A stretch of 64,000 nt of DNA from Panulirus ornatus (Eukaryota; Arthropoda; Malacostraca; Decapoda; Palinuridae). The stretch covers positions 48,135,954 to 48,199,953 of the forward strand of contig NC_092234.1 of assembly GCF_036320965.1 (NCBI RefSeq), read 5' to 3'. Made by a program: the position numbers and the translations under genes. The number at the start of each line of letters is the position of its first letter. Within the stretch, counting starts at the first letter, position 1. This document shows, piece by piece, positions 1 through 10,376 of the stretch. The notes under the pieces were generated by a model, which saw only the letters and a program-made list of their open reading frames with translations, was not told where the DNA came from and ran no database searches.

Positions 1-99
1 CAAGTGTTAAAACAAGATTTTTGACCTCTGGATTGATGCTCTGACTTCTAAGGTAAAAGATTGACTCAGAGAGTATAGGAGTCTGAGCTCTTAAGTGAG

Positions 100-780
100 A
101 TATAAAGTAAGTGTCTGATATATAAAGTATCTGATATGTAAAGTAAGTGTCTTGATATATAAAGTAAGGGTCTGCTATATAAAGTATCTGATGTATAAAG
201 TAAGTAGCTGATATATAAAGTAAGGGTCTGGTATATAAAGTAAGGTTCTGGTATATAAAGTAAGGGTCTGGTTTATAAAGTAAGGGTCTGGTTTATAAAG
301 TAAGGGTCTGGTTTATAAAGTATCTGATATATAAAGTGAGAGTCTGAACTGTAAAGTAACAACAGTCTGAGATATAACGTAAGTGTCTGATATGTAAAGT
401 AAGAGTTTGAGTTTATTATAAAGTGAGCCCCGTCATAGTTTGAGCTGTAAAGTAAAAGTGTGAGCCCGAGTTGACAATCCGAGTTCACTATTAAGAGTGT
501 GAGATGTAAAGTAAGTGTGAGGTCTAGTGTGAGAGTGACTTGTGAAATAGTGGTCTAATCTGTAAAGTAATAGTGTGACCTCATAAAGTAAGTATAACCT
601 TAAAAGTAAGGATTTCCTCTCTAAAGTAAGAGTCATCCTAATCTGTAAAGTGAAAGTGACCTGTAAAGTAAGAGACTGGTCTGTAAAGTAAGTCAAATCA
701 GTAAAGTAAAAGTCTGGCCAGTAAAGTAAGTTCAACTTTCAAAGTAAGAGTTCGACTTCTAAAGTAAGACTGAAGTGTAA
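100..780. repeat. Degenerate AT-rich tandem repeat (AAAGTAAG core)
   Basis: A loosely periodic array of roughly 18-23 bp units, each holding TATAAAGTAAGGGTCTG or a decayed form of it. Units between about 180 and 320 are most alike; later ones drift to GTAAAGTAAGAGT. The small open frames here are by-products of the repeat. Nothing else is seen. Confidence 0.85.
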
Positions 781-834
781 GTGTGTGTGTGTCCTCTGAA
801 TATGGCCAGAGCTCAATGTGGTACATGATTATAG

Positions 835-1470
835 GATAACAGAGTAATGTAATCTAATATAATCTAATATGACGTAAGAGTAATGTAATCTGTAATATAA
901 TCTAATATGACGTAAGAGTAATGTAATCTAATATGGCGTAACAGAGTAATGTAATCTAATACAATCTAATATGACGTAACAGAGGAATGTAATCTAATGT
1001 AATCTAATATGGCGTAACAGAGTAATGTAATCTGTAATGTAATCTAATATGGCGTAACTAAAATGCAATCTGTAATATACCCTAATATGGCGTAACACAG
1101 TAATGTTATCTGTAATATAATCTAATATGGCGTAACAGAGTAAGATGTAATCTGTAAAATACCCAAATATGGCGTAAGAGAGTAATGTAATCTGTAATAT
1201 AATCTAATATGGCGTAATGGAGTAATGTAATCTTCTATATAATCTAATATGGCGTAACAGTAAAATGTAATCTGTAATATAATCTAATATGGTTTAACAG
1301 AGTAAAATGTAATCTGTAAAATACCCAAATATGGCGTAAGAGAGTAATGTAATCTGTAATATAATATAATATGGCGTAACGGAGTAATGTATTCTGTAAT
1401 ATAATCTAATATGGCGTAACAGAGTAAAATGTGATCTTTAATATACCCTAATATGGCATATGATTTAATT
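835..1470. repeat. AT-rich tandem repeat (TAATATGGCGTAACAGAG core)
   Basis: About a dozen degenerate units of roughly 40-60 bp are built from TAATGTAATCTGTAATATAA and TCTAATATGGCGTAACAGAG. Some units are shortened. The array fades into non-repetitive AT-rich DNA by 1480. The lead-in around 822 (TACATGATTATAGGATA) resembles a stretch near 56440, so the array may have grown from a dispersed element; that link is weak. Confidence 0.8.
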
Positions 1471-1626
1471 GTATATGATAACCATTTGCCATAATTTTAT
1501 GCATTGGAATATGATTATGTGATTCAATGTAATAGAATCACAATTCAACGTAGCGTAATGTCGTTCATGATGACGGCATATGTATGATAATGCATCATGA
1601 TAGTGTCGAAAAAACACACGGAATAT

Positions 1627-1667
1627 ATAATATGATATAATATAATATAATATAATATAATATATAG
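1627..1667. repeat. (TATAA)n pentanucleotide microsatellite
   Basis: About eight near-perfect TATAA units, flanked by AT-rich DNA without coding signal. Confidence 0.85.
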
Positions 1668-1707
1668 TAATGTAATTTTATAACTGCGTCTGTAGCGAGA
1701 AGTGTTG

Positions 1708-2275
1708 GGGTGGTGGGGGGGGGGGGCGTAAGGTGTGTGTGTGTGTGTGTGTGTGTGTGTCAGTCTGACGCATGCTAGACCTGTGACCGAAGCTCAGGAA
1801 AAATTTTTTTTTGGGGGGGTCGTGTCGGGTCACAAACCCCCAGCGGAAATGTGAGGTTGGGGCCTCTGTGTGTGTGGGGGAAAGGGGGGAGGGGGAGGTT
1901 GTTGTAGTGGGGGGGCGGGGGAGGAGGCCGCCGCTTGGAACAGCTGGGACCATTGTTGTTTGCCGTGGGTGTTGCGTAGTTCGCTGGTGTGTGTGTGTGT
2001 GTGTGTGTGCCCTTGCGCTGGTGTGGTGGGGGAAGGAGGGAAGGAGGGGGGGGGCAGGGCAGGGGGCGGTGGTGTATGAGGGGAGGGGGGAGAGGGTTAG
2101 GACCGGGACGGTGGGTGGGTGTGGTGAGGGTGTGGTGTGGTGAGGGTGTGGTGTATGGTGAGGGTATGATGTGTAGGGCAGGGCCTGTGGGTGGGTTGGG
2201 TGGGGTATGGTGAGGGTATGGTGTGGTGAAGGGTGTGTAGGGCAGGGCCTGTGGTCAGCCTGCCCCGGCCCTGGC
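1708..2275. repeat. G/T-rich low-complexity block with (GT)n
   Basis: The block contains a G run near 1715, (GT)n at 1734-1760 and 1988-2008, and a degenerate GGTGTGGTGAGGGTATGGTG array from about 2110 to 2240. The plus strand is strongly G-rich with many runs of three or more G, which could form G-quadruplexes. The long frames on both strands are low complexity and match no protein family I know. Confidence 0.75.
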
Positions 2276-2350
2276 CCACTCTCAACCCCCCCCCCCCCCA
2301 CCCCCCATGCTGGACAATGGCTGTGGGGCCACGTAATTTAGCGGGACATT

Positions 2351-2367
2351 GTGGGTTCGGATCCCAC
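2351..2367 (+). other. tRNA T-arm-like sequence, possible SINE fragment
   Basis: Five-base arms GTGGG and CCCAC enclose the seven-base loop TTCGGAT, the geometry of a tRNA T-arm with one departure from the TTCRANY loop consensus. I could not find a matching acceptor or D-arm upstream, where a poly-C run intervenes, so it is not a tRNA gene. It may be the B-box part of a tRNA-derived SINE or chance. Confidence 0.25.
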
Positions 2368-2633
2368 CACTGCTTGGCGGCGACGACGAGCACTCGGAAA
2401 TAGCGGGTTCCCTCTTACACCCTCCCGCTGGTGTGCCCGTCACCAACACGATCTCCACCACCACCACCACCAAAGCCTCTTTCGCCACCACTCCCTTCAC
2501 CAGTAGCCGCCAGCGCCACATCCACCAAGAGTTTTCCCATCAGTTGCGAGATGGTGATTTGATCATTTTGTCTCGTTAAGTCGCTCTTTTGACTCGCAGC
2601 CTTGTGGTGACGTCACGCGAGGTAGTGATGATG

Positions 2634-2976
2634 AAGGTGATGATGGCGCTGTACTGTACTACGCGTCCAGCTGAGCCATAGTGATGATGATGGTGCTGTA
2701 CTGTACTACGTGTCCAGCTGAGCCATAGTGATGATGATGGTGCTGTACTGTACTACGCGTCCAGCTGAGCCATAGTGATGATGATGGTGCTGTTCTGTAC
2801 TACGTGTCCAGCTGAGCCATAGTGATGTTGATGGTGCTGTACTGTACTACGTGTCCAGCTGAGCCATAGTGATGATGATGGCGCTGTACTGTACTACGCG
2901 TCCAGCTGAGCCATAGTGATGATGATGGCGCTCTACTGTACTACGTGTCCAGCTGAGCCATAGTGATGATGATGGT
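2634..2976. repeat. 47-bp minisatellite, about 7 copies
   Basis: Each unit contains GATGATGATGGTGCTG, the doubled CTGTACTGTACTACG and GTCCAGCTGAGCCATAGT. Spacing is 47 bp (for example 2681 to 2728). Copies differ at a few sites (GTGCTG or GCGCTG, ACGTGT or ACGCGT). The span 2385-2630 before it is non-repetitive, with no supported gene. Confidence 0.93.
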
Positions 2977-3143
2977 ACTCGACCCGTTTAACTCGGGGAT
3001 CAGATCATGTTAATCAAATTTTGCCGACAAGACTTTGGTCAAAATCAAAGCCGTCTTACGTAAGTGCGTGAGGCAGAGGAAAGGATAATTTGACACTACC
3101 CCAAAGTGACATTTTTGTAATAAAAACACACACACACAAAAAA

Positions 3144-3348
3144 AAAGGTTATAGGTAAGAAATATGAAAAATATACCATTCGTGAATCTCATTTTAAACC
3201 TGATAAAACCATGAGAGTTTATGTTTTTTAAACCTTTACATACACAAAAAAGGTTATAGATAAGAAATATGAAAAAACTACCATTCGTGAATCTCATTTT
3301 CAACCTGATAAAACCATGAAAGTTTATGTTTTTTTTTAAACCAAACAC
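3144..3348. repeat. Tandem duplication, two ~105-bp copies
   Basis: The segment starting GGTTATAGGTAAGAAATATG at 3147 recurs at 3252. Both copies contain CATTCGTGAATCTCATTTT and CCTGATAAAACCATGA and end in an A/T homopolymer. The minus-strand frame across it is a product of the duplication. Confidence 0.85.
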
Positions 3349-3349
3349 C

Positions 3350-4709
3350 TCCAGCAAGATTGGCCCTCGATCTATCTTAACGTATGGAGAAGAGATTTTA
3401 GTTCAATACCAGTGGAAGCCATGTCTTATGTGAGTTCATTCTCTCCACAATCTTACTAATATTCGACTAAACTTTACGTGTGTTATGTCACTGATGCAAG
3501 TATACGTACGTTTATTAAGCTTGAAAAGAAAAAAAATAACCTATAAGTGGGACAAGGAAATTGTTTTGTAGATAATGTCTAAAACAAAAGAGCAGAGAAT
3601 CAGTTCTCGTTGTTTGTCAGTAAGCTCTCCGCTGACCTGAGTCCCCCTTACCTCCCATATAGTCTTGTGACTGGTGGTGGTCAAGCCAGCTTCCAGCAGC
3701 GGGGCGGACCCCCCTTGTGGTCTCCTCCTCATCTGAGCAATGGCGGCCAGGCAGGCAGGAGGAACCTCAGGTTTCGTAATGGGTGTTGGGTCGGCGGGAG
3801 GGTGAGGAGGAGGAGGAGGAGGGAAGGCGACCGTGTTGCTGGAAATCAACACAGGCACGACACAGCAGCAGAAGCAGCAGCTGCTGGTGTGCCATACGGG
3901 CCTTGTGGACCGACGCTTCGTCAAGGAGCAGGGTCACACACACATACACACACCTTTGGTCAACAATTCCCCCTCCTCGACGTGTCTTCCCAATGGCATC
4001 GTGCAGTTAACGACTCGTACCAACGACACGGTAGTTACCCACGATCGTTGTTCCACGCTACACGTAGGGTAACCAGCAGACTCATTCCCCTCCCCACATC
4101 CCCACCGGGGCGAAAAATCAAAACACCACGATCACTTCCCGACCGAAGAATGTCTTCGGGAATTCTTGGAGGCTGGCGGAGGAAGGAAGTCTGGTGTTTC
4201 TAGATCCTTGGGTGTTCCAGCGGTGGACGCCGGGCCTCATCCCCATGGAACCAGACGGGAGGGAGGGAGTACTAGTACGGCTCTTCAAGCGACTTGAGCC
4301 GACCCTCTCTGGTGTGTCGATCTCGAGGACTGAGGTGTCTGGACGAAGCATCCACCCCCCCAAAACCCCCACATGCAATTCCACCTTCAACGCTAATTTC
4401 ACGAACTGTAAGTTACTCCTCCCTCCCTTCCCTTCCTCTTTCGTCCCCAGGGTGTCCTATATCAGTGGCATCTTATAGGCCGACCTGTTGACCCCGGGGG
4501 GGCTGGTCATCGTCCTCAAGCCCCCCCACCCCCTCACGTGAGGCCGCACTTGACCTCCCTGACCCATTTTGGGAACCGTGGTATTATGAAAGGTCACACT
4601 ATCACCAGACGCTGGTTTCTGTACCTGCCACACACACACACACACACACGGACATCTTCACACAAGTACTTCACAACATTTTCGACGCTCTAGTTTAAAG
4701 ATACACATA

Positions 4710-4712
<3 letters not shown>
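3350..4712. other. Non-repetitive stretch without a supported gene
   Basis: Mixed-composition DNA with open frames up to about 197 codons near 3610-4203. They carry (CA)n-encoded Thr-His runs and GGA-encoded acidic or arginine runs and show no recognisable domain. A perfect 7-bp hairpin, CCGAAGA then ATG then TCTTCGG, lies near 4142-4160. A (CA)n tract lies at 4630-4650. Confidence 0.5.

Positions 4713-4800
<88 letters not shown>
4713..4800. repeat. (TA)n microsatellite
   Basis: About 44 uninterrupted TA units directly before an inverted RTE fragment. (TA)n borders RTE-related insertions repeatedly in this window, so it may be a favoured insertion site or a tail expansion. Confidence 0.97.
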
Positions 4801-5430
4801 GTTACTCACTCGATCAAACCACCTCACACCAGACATTGTCCTCAAACATCTCATTTCCAGCGCAGGAGGATGGATGTGCTGGAAATGAGATGTTTGAGGA
4901 CAATGTGTGGTGTGAGGTGGTTTGATCGAGTGAGTAACGTAAGGGTAAGAGAGATGTGTGGAAATAAAGAGAGCGTGGTTGAGAGAGCAGAAGAGGGTGT
5001 TTTGAAGTGGTTTGGGCACATGGAGAGAATGAGTGAGGAAAGATTGACCAAGAGGATATATGTGTCGGAGGTGGAGGGAACGAGGAGAAGAGGGAGACCA
5101 AATTGGAGGTGGAAAGATGGAGTGAAAAAGATTTTGTGTGATCGGGGCCTGAACATGCAGGAGGGTGAAAGGAGGGCAAGGAATAGAGTGAATTGGAGCG
5201 ATGTGGTATACCGGGGTTGACGTGCTGTCAGTGGATTGAATCAAGGCATGTGAAGCGTCTGGGGTAAACCATGGAAAGCTGTGTAGGTATGTATATTTGC
5301 GTGTGTGGACGTATGTATATACATGTGTATGGGGGGGGGGGGCCATTTCTTTCGTCTGTTTCCTTGCGCTACCTCGCAAACGCGGGAGACAGCGACAAAG
5401 TATAATAATAAATAATATAAATGATAAATA
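4801..5430 (+). mobile_element. 5'-truncated RTE LINE copy with inverted 5' end
   Basis: The plus-strand frame 4870-5220 encodes the last ~116 residues of the same RTE polyprotein found complete on the minus strand at 17071-20068. Both include LRTMCGVRWFDRVSNVR, VLKWFGHMERMSEERLTKRI and RNRVNWSDVVYRG. It is followed by the RTE 3' UTR and the family tail GCTACCTCGCAAACGCGGGA near 5370. Positions 4801-4860 are the reverse complement of 4879-4938 (60 nt, one visible mismatch), separated by 18 nt. This is how a twin-primed LINE insertion looks. Confidence 0.9.
4870..5220 (+). pseudogene. RTE polyprotein C-terminal fragment (dead copy)
   Basis: This open frame of 116 codons is nearly identical to the C-terminus of the RTE ORF at 17071-18534. 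It lacks the endonuclease and the catalytic reverse transcriptase motifs (no FADD box). The final GRPNWRWKDGVKK region and the VNWSDVVYRG end are intact, so the copy is fairly young. The ATG used is an internal methionine of the parent protein, not a real start. Confidence 0.88.
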
Positions 5431-5448
5431 TATATATATATGTATATT

Positions 5449-5686
5449 ATCCCTGGGGATAGGGGAGAAAGAATACTTCCCACGTATTCCCTGCGTGTCG
5501 TAGAAGGCGACTAAAAGAGGAGGGAGCCGGGGGGCTGGAAATCCTCCCCTCTCGTTTTTTCTTAATTTTCCAAAAGAGGGAACAGAGAAAGGGGCCAGGT
5601 GCGGATATTCCCTCAAAGGCCCAGTCGTCTGTTCTTAACGCTACCTCGCTAATGCGGGAAATGGCGAATAGTTTAAAAGAAAGATA
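5449..5686 (+). mobile_element. Short non-autonomous element with RTE-like head and tail
   Basis: A ~238-bp unit starts ATCCCTGGGGATAGGGGAGA and ends near GCGGGAAATGGCGAATAG, between TA-rich sequences. The head matches the 5' leader of the RTE element at 20080-20200 on the minus strand. The tail, with GCTACCTCGCTAATGCGGGA, resembles the RTE 3' end. Other copies are at 21623-21833 (plus), 61010-61260 (minus) and partly at 31134-31232 and 40928-41022 (minus). It has no coding capacity. Confidence 0.8.
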
Positions 5687-5860
5687 TATTATTCCATGCG
5701 TCAGACCACAAATTGTCATTCCAAAACAGCAATCAGCATTACGTTATTGAGTTTAATATCAAGTGTTATCCAGAGGGGCCCATCATGATAACAGAGGCGT
5801 ACATCATGCACACTGTCTCATGTCATGTTTGTAGAAGTCTTGTTGCGTCGTAGCCAAGTG

Positions 5861-6236
5861 TATGAAGCCAGACATTGCGAATACAAGTGTTGTATTATGA
5901 CAGACTGCTGCTGTAGCTATTATATGAAGCCAGACATTACGAATACAGGTGTTGTATTATGACAGACTGCTGCTGTAGCTATTGTATTGATGCCAGACAT
6001 TACGAATACAGGTGTTGTATTATGACAGACTGCTGCTGTAGCTATTGTATGAAGCCAGACATTACGAATACAGGTGTTGTATTATGACAGACTGCTGCTG
6101 TAGCTATTGTATGAAGCCGGACATTGCGAATACAAGTGTTGTATTATGACAGACTGCTGCTGTAGCTATTGTATGAAGCCAGACATTACGAATACAGATG
6201 TTGTATTATGACAGACTGCCGCTGTAGCTATTGTAT
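5861..6236. repeat. 62-bp minisatellite, about 6 copies
   Basis: Units contain GAAGCCAGACATTACGAATA, GGTGTTGTATTATGACAGAC and TGCTGCTGTAGCTATTGTA. ATGAAGC recurs at 5862 and 5924. Each unit can form a hairpin with 6-bp arms AATACA and TGTATT around GGTGT. The 5690-5860 lead-in is non-repetitive. Confidence 0.93.
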
Positions 6237-6391
6237 TGAGCTAAAGGTTCATGCATGTATTGTGCCTCATTCGAATGTATTGGTCAGTGTTCCTCTGTGT
6301 GTGTGTGTGTGTGTGTGTGTGCTCGAGGGAATACTTGGGAATTCATTTTCTGTTGGCGGGGTTCGAACCCCATGTGCGGATGGCGTTAGGA

Positions 6392-6850
6392 GCGTTTGAC
6401 GTGGTGACGAACGCACCAAAGACGTGTATGGCGATGAGTGCGTTTGACGTGGTGACGAACGCACCAGATACGTGCATGGCGGTGAGTGCGTTTGACGTGG
6501 TGACGAACGCACCAAAGACGTACATGGCGGTGAGTGCGTTTGACGTGGTGACGAACGCACCAAAGACGTGTATGGCGGTGAGTGCGTTTGACGTGGTGAC
6601 GAACGCACCAGATACGTGCATGGCGGTGAGTGCGTTTGACGTGGTGACGAACGCACCAAAGACGTGTATGGCGGTGAGTGCGTTTGACGTGGTGGTGAAC
6701 GCACCAAAGACGTGCATGGCGGTGAGTGCGTTTGACGTGGTGACGAACGCACCAAAGACGTGTATGGCGGTGAGTGCGTTTGACGTGGTGACGAACGCAC
6801 CAAAGACGTGTATGGCGGTGAGTGCGTTTGACGTGGTGGTGAACGCGCCC
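6392..6850. repeat. 48-bp minisatellite, about 9.6 copies, hairpin in each unit
   Basis: Units read GTTTGACGTGGTGACGAACG, then CACCAAAGACGTGTATGGCG, then GTGAGT. Because 48 is divisible by three, frames stay open on both strands, with a 16-residue period (AFDVVTNAPKTCMAVS) in one of them. This is not evidence for a gene. A (GT)n tract lies just before, at 6296-6321. Confidence 0.94.
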
Positions 6851-6995
6851 AGATATCCATGAATGGCTCAGGTTGCGTTTGGCAATGAAACGCACCCAAA
6901 TCACACCCAGAGTTTCGAGTGCGTTTCCGAGAAATGATCAGGAATTCCTTTGTTTTGCTTTTGGGGGCCACACGGTGAAGGTAACCCCATCCATG

Positions 6996-7190
6996 CCCCC
7001 CCATCCCCACCCCATCCCATCCCATCCCATCCCATCCCATCCCCTCCCCTCCCATCCCATCCCCTCCCATCCCATCCCATCCCCATCCCATCCCCTCCCC
7101 TCCCATCCCATCCCATCCCATCCCATCCCATCCCATCCCATCCCATCCCATCCCCTCCCCTCCCCTCCCCATCCCCTCCCCTCCCCCGAC
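6996..7190. repeat. (CCCAT)n pentanucleotide array
   Basis: About 38 units of CCCAT with interspersed CCCCT variants. The complementary strand is G-rich with regularly spaced GGG runs. All associated open frames are repeat-derived. Confidence 0.95.
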
Positions 7191-7259
7191 TCACCATTGC
7201 TGTGAGAATAACCCGGAAGGCAGATAAACCACAGTTAACAGTCACATAAACCCAGTTCG

Positions 7260-7735
7260 TCAAGCGCACCACCCCCCCCCCCCCCCGCGAACCCCCGAAT
7301 TAAACCAGAGGTTGATGTGTGGGTAAAAGTTTGATAAGAAATAAAACAGATAAACGCCTCGTCATTAATTCCGTGTTAAACCAGGGGAGGATCTAGATAA
7401 AAAAAACCAGAGGATCTAATCTGATTAAACCAGTGGATGACGAGCTTAATCTGGGAGCTGATAGTTAAACCCATGGTTTACATAAACCGAGGACGACGTA
7501 GTTTAAAACCAGGGAAACGCTGCCGTAAAACAAAGGGATGGCGTATGATAAACCAGTGCCATGTTAAACCAGAGGTTGACGTGATTAAACCAGGAGGAAA
7601 TAATAAACCAGATGATCACGTAGGTAAACCACGGGACGAGGGAGTGGTGGTGTATGACAAAGGGCTGGCCATCCGATGAGGAGGAGGGGGGCGGGCCCAA
7701 TTAGCAAGCGCCCAGCCTAACCTAACCCAAGCTCA
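7260..7735. repeat. Degenerate TAAACCAG repeat block
   Basis: After a C run at 7269-7286, the motif TAAACCAG or AAACCAGAGGATGA recurs at irregular 20-35 bp intervals up to about 7670. It looks like a strongly decayed minisatellite. No coding signal is seen. Confidence 0.6.
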
Positions 7736-7813
7736 GTCGGTCAGACCCAATTATACACAAGTGTCAGTAACTGAGGGAAGGGGATGGAAGGGGCAGGAGG
7801 TGCCAATGTGGGA

Positions 7814-8436
7814 GGGAGTAGGGGTGTGGCTAGTGTGGGAGGGACAGGGGTGTGGTGGCCATGTGGGAGGGACAGGGGTTTGGTGGCCATGTGGGAGGGA
7901 CAGGGGTGTGGTGGCCATGTGGGAGGGACAGGGGTTTGGTGGCCATGTGGGAGGGATAGGGGTGTGGTGGCCATGTGGGAGGGACAGGGGTGTGGTGGCC
8001 ATGTGGGAGGGACAGGGGTTTGGTGGCCATGTGGGAGGGATAGGGGCGTGGTGGCCATGTGGGAGGGACAGGGGTGTGGTGGCCATGTGGGAGGGGCAAG
8101 GGTGTGGTGGCCATGTGGGAGGGGCAGGGGTTTCGTGGCCATGTGGGAGGGACAGGGGTGTGGTGGCCATGTGGGAGGGGCAAGGGTTTGGTGGCCATGT
8201 GGGAGGGACAGGGGTTTGGTGGCCATGTGGGAGGGACAGGGGTGTGGTGGCCATGTGGGAGGGACAGGGGTGTGGTGGCCATGTGGGAGGGACAGGGGTG
8301 TGGTGGCCATGTGGGAGGGACAGGGGTGTGGTGGCCATGTGGGAGGGACAGGGGTGTGGTGGCCATGTGGGAGGGGCAAGGGTTTGGTGGCCATGTGGGA
8401 GGGGCAAGGGTTTTGGTGGCCATGTGGGAGGGACAG
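7814..8436. repeat. 28-bp minisatellite, about 22 copies
   Basis: The unit is GGTGGCCATGTGGGAGGGAC plus AGGGGTGT, with GGGGTTT and GGGGCAAGGGT variants. Three units (84 bp) make a 28-residue period, so long Pro/His- or Gly/Trp-rich frames appear on both strands. Confidence 0.96.
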
Positions 8437-9095
8437 TGGGGTTGTGAGAGGGGTGATGGGTCGAGAGATGAGGAGAGGGGTGATGGAGTCGAGAGATGGA
8501 GTAAGGGGTGATGGGGTCGAGAGATGAAGAGAGGGGAGATGGGTCCAGAGATGAAGAAAGGGGTGATGGGTCCAGAGATGAAGAGATGGGTGATGGGTCA
8601 AGAGAGGGGAGATGGGTCGAGAGATGAAGAGAGGGGAGATGGGTCGAGTGATAAAGAGAGAGGGTGAAGGGTCGAGAGATGAAGAGAGGGGTAATAGGTC
8701 CAGAGATGAAGAGACGGGTGATGGATCGAGAGATGAAAGGAGGGGTGATGGGTCCAGAGATGAAGAAAGGGGTGATGGGTCGAGAGATGAAGAGAGGGGT
8801 GATGGGTCGGGTGATAAAGAGTGGGGTGATGGGTCCAGAGATGAAGAGATGGGAGATGGGTCGAGAGATGAAGAGAGGGGAGATGGGTCGAGTGATAAAG
8901 AGAGAGGGTGAAGGGTCGAGAGATGAAGAGAGGGGTGATAGGTCCAGAGATGAAGAGATGGGTGATGGGTCGAGAGATGAAGAGAGGGGAGATGGGTCCA
9001 GAGATGAAGAGATGGGTAATGGGTCCAGAGATGAAGAAAGGGGTGATGGGTCGAGAGGTGAAGAGATGGGTGATAGGTCTAGAGATGGGATGAGT
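8437..9095. repeat. 27-bp purine-rich minisatellite, about 24 copies
   Basis: The unit is GGGTCGAGAGATGAAGAGAG plus GGGTGAT, often with TCCAGAG for TCGAGAG. The plus strand is almost entirely purine plus T, with very little C. The 27-bp length gives false charged 9-residue repeat frames. Confidence 0.93.
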
Positions 9096-9109
9096 GGTGA
9101 AACGCACTA

Positions 9110-9606
9110 CCAAGTTAAGGTTTCTAGGAGGAGGTTTCCAGGAGGAGGAGGAGGAGTGGGTCCAGGAGGAGGAGGAGGATGAGGAGTGGGTCCAGGAGGA
9201 GGAGGAGGAGTGGGTCCAGGAGGAGGGAGGAGGAGGAGTGGGTCCAGGAGGAGGAGGAGGAGTGGGTCCAGGAGGAGGAGTGGTGGGTCTAGGAGGAGGA
9301 GGAGGAGTGGGTCCAGGAAGAGGAGGAGGAGTGGTGGGTCTAGGAGGAGGAGGAGGAGTGGTGGGCCTAGGAGGAGGAGGAGGAGTGGGTCCAGGAGGAG
9401 GGAGGAGGAGGAGGAGGAGGAGTGGTTCCAGGAAGAGGAGGAGGAGCAGGAGGAGTGGTGGGTCTAGGAGGAGGAGGAGGAGTGGGTCCAGGAAGAGGAG
9501 GAGGAGGAGTGGTGGGTCTAGGAGGAGGAGCAGGAGTGGTGGGTCTAGGAGGAGGAGGAGCAGGAGTGGTGGGTCTAGGAGGAGGAGGAGGAGGAGGAGT
9601 GGGTAG
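9110..9606. repeat. GGA-rich minisatellite
   Basis: Runs of (GGA)3-6 alternate with GTGGGTCCA or GTGGTGGGTCTA in units of about 27-33 bp. The polypurine strand could form triplex DNA. Pro-, Gly- and Arg-rich frames here are composition effects. Confidence 0.93.
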
Positions 9607-9760
9607 TGGGTGTTGGTGGAGTCTGTTGGTGAAAGTCTGGAATCCAGGACCTCCAGGTGTGGACCTGGTGTCCACCCACGCCTTTGTCCCGTAATGACCC
9701 GTATTGTGGCCCGTCCCACACGTTGCTACTGCCAGCCCACCAAGGGGGGGAAACTGAACG

Positions 9761-9762
<2 letters not shown>

Positions 9763-9812
<50 letters not shown>
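9763..9812. repeat. (CA)n microsatellite
   Basis: About 24 AC units between non-repetitive sequence at 9610-9760 and 9815-10050. Neither flank shows a recognisable gene. Confidence 0.96.
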
Positions 9813-9813
<1 letters not shown>

Positions 9814-10052
9814 GTGATGGACCAGCCTCCCCCAGGCCCCCGTCTGCGCCCTGGGGCGTGTCCTGGAGTCTTACCTCCCTCCGTCGTGAGGTGTGGGTCA
9901 TCTCCACGTCTCTGGACTGGACTGGGGGGGTCAGAGCAGCGGCCTCTCAGTATGGGGGACCCGTGACGCAAGGATCCCGACACAATAACTGCTGGAAAAT
10001 GGTTCCGTCACCCGAGCGGCGTCACATTATATGTCAACCGCGAGTGGTCAAG

Positions 10053-10053
10053 G

Positions 10054-10095
<42 letters not shown>
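10053..10095. repeat. (GT)n microsatellite
   Basis: About 21 GT units, leading directly into the 22-bp array. Confidence 0.96.
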
Positions 10096-10096
<1 letters not shown>

Positions 10097-10103
10097 GCTC
10101 TCC

Positions 10104-10376
10104 ATGGTCTCTGGCTGTACGAAGGACGGTCTCTAGCTGTACGAAGGTCGGTCTCTGGCTGTACGAAGGTCGGTCTCTGGCTGTACGAAGGTCGGTCTCT
10201 GGCTGTACGAAGGTCGGTCTCTAGCTGTACGAAGGACGGTCTCTGGCTGTACGAAGGTCGGTCTCTGGCTGTACGAAGGTTCGGTCTCTAGCTGTACGAA
10301 GGTTCGGTCTCTGGCTGTACGAAGGTCGGTCTCTGGCTGTACGAAGGTCGGTCTGTGGCTGTAGGAAGGTCGGTCT
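10104..10376. repeat. 22-bp minisatellite, about 12 copies
   Basis: The unit is GGTCTCTGGCTGTACGAAGG plus TC, with variants AGCTGTACG and GAAGGAC and single inserted T bases. Confidence 0.95.

Noticed and set aside
1678..2301. 207-codon Pro/His/Thr-rich minus frame
   Set aside because: Encoded by GT-rich and G-run low-complexity DNA; no domain.
2303..2374. Complete tRNA gene around the T-arm-like site
   Set aside because: No matching acceptor strand, D-arm or anticodon arm upstream; a C run occupies that space.
4690..5616. 308-codon minus-strand frame
   Set aside because: Antisense of the RTE fragment and of (TA)n; the sense strand carries the real protein similarity.
7708..7724. Arthropod telomere-like CCTAACCTAACC
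   Set aside because: Only two to three units, in the middle of a window; no extended array.
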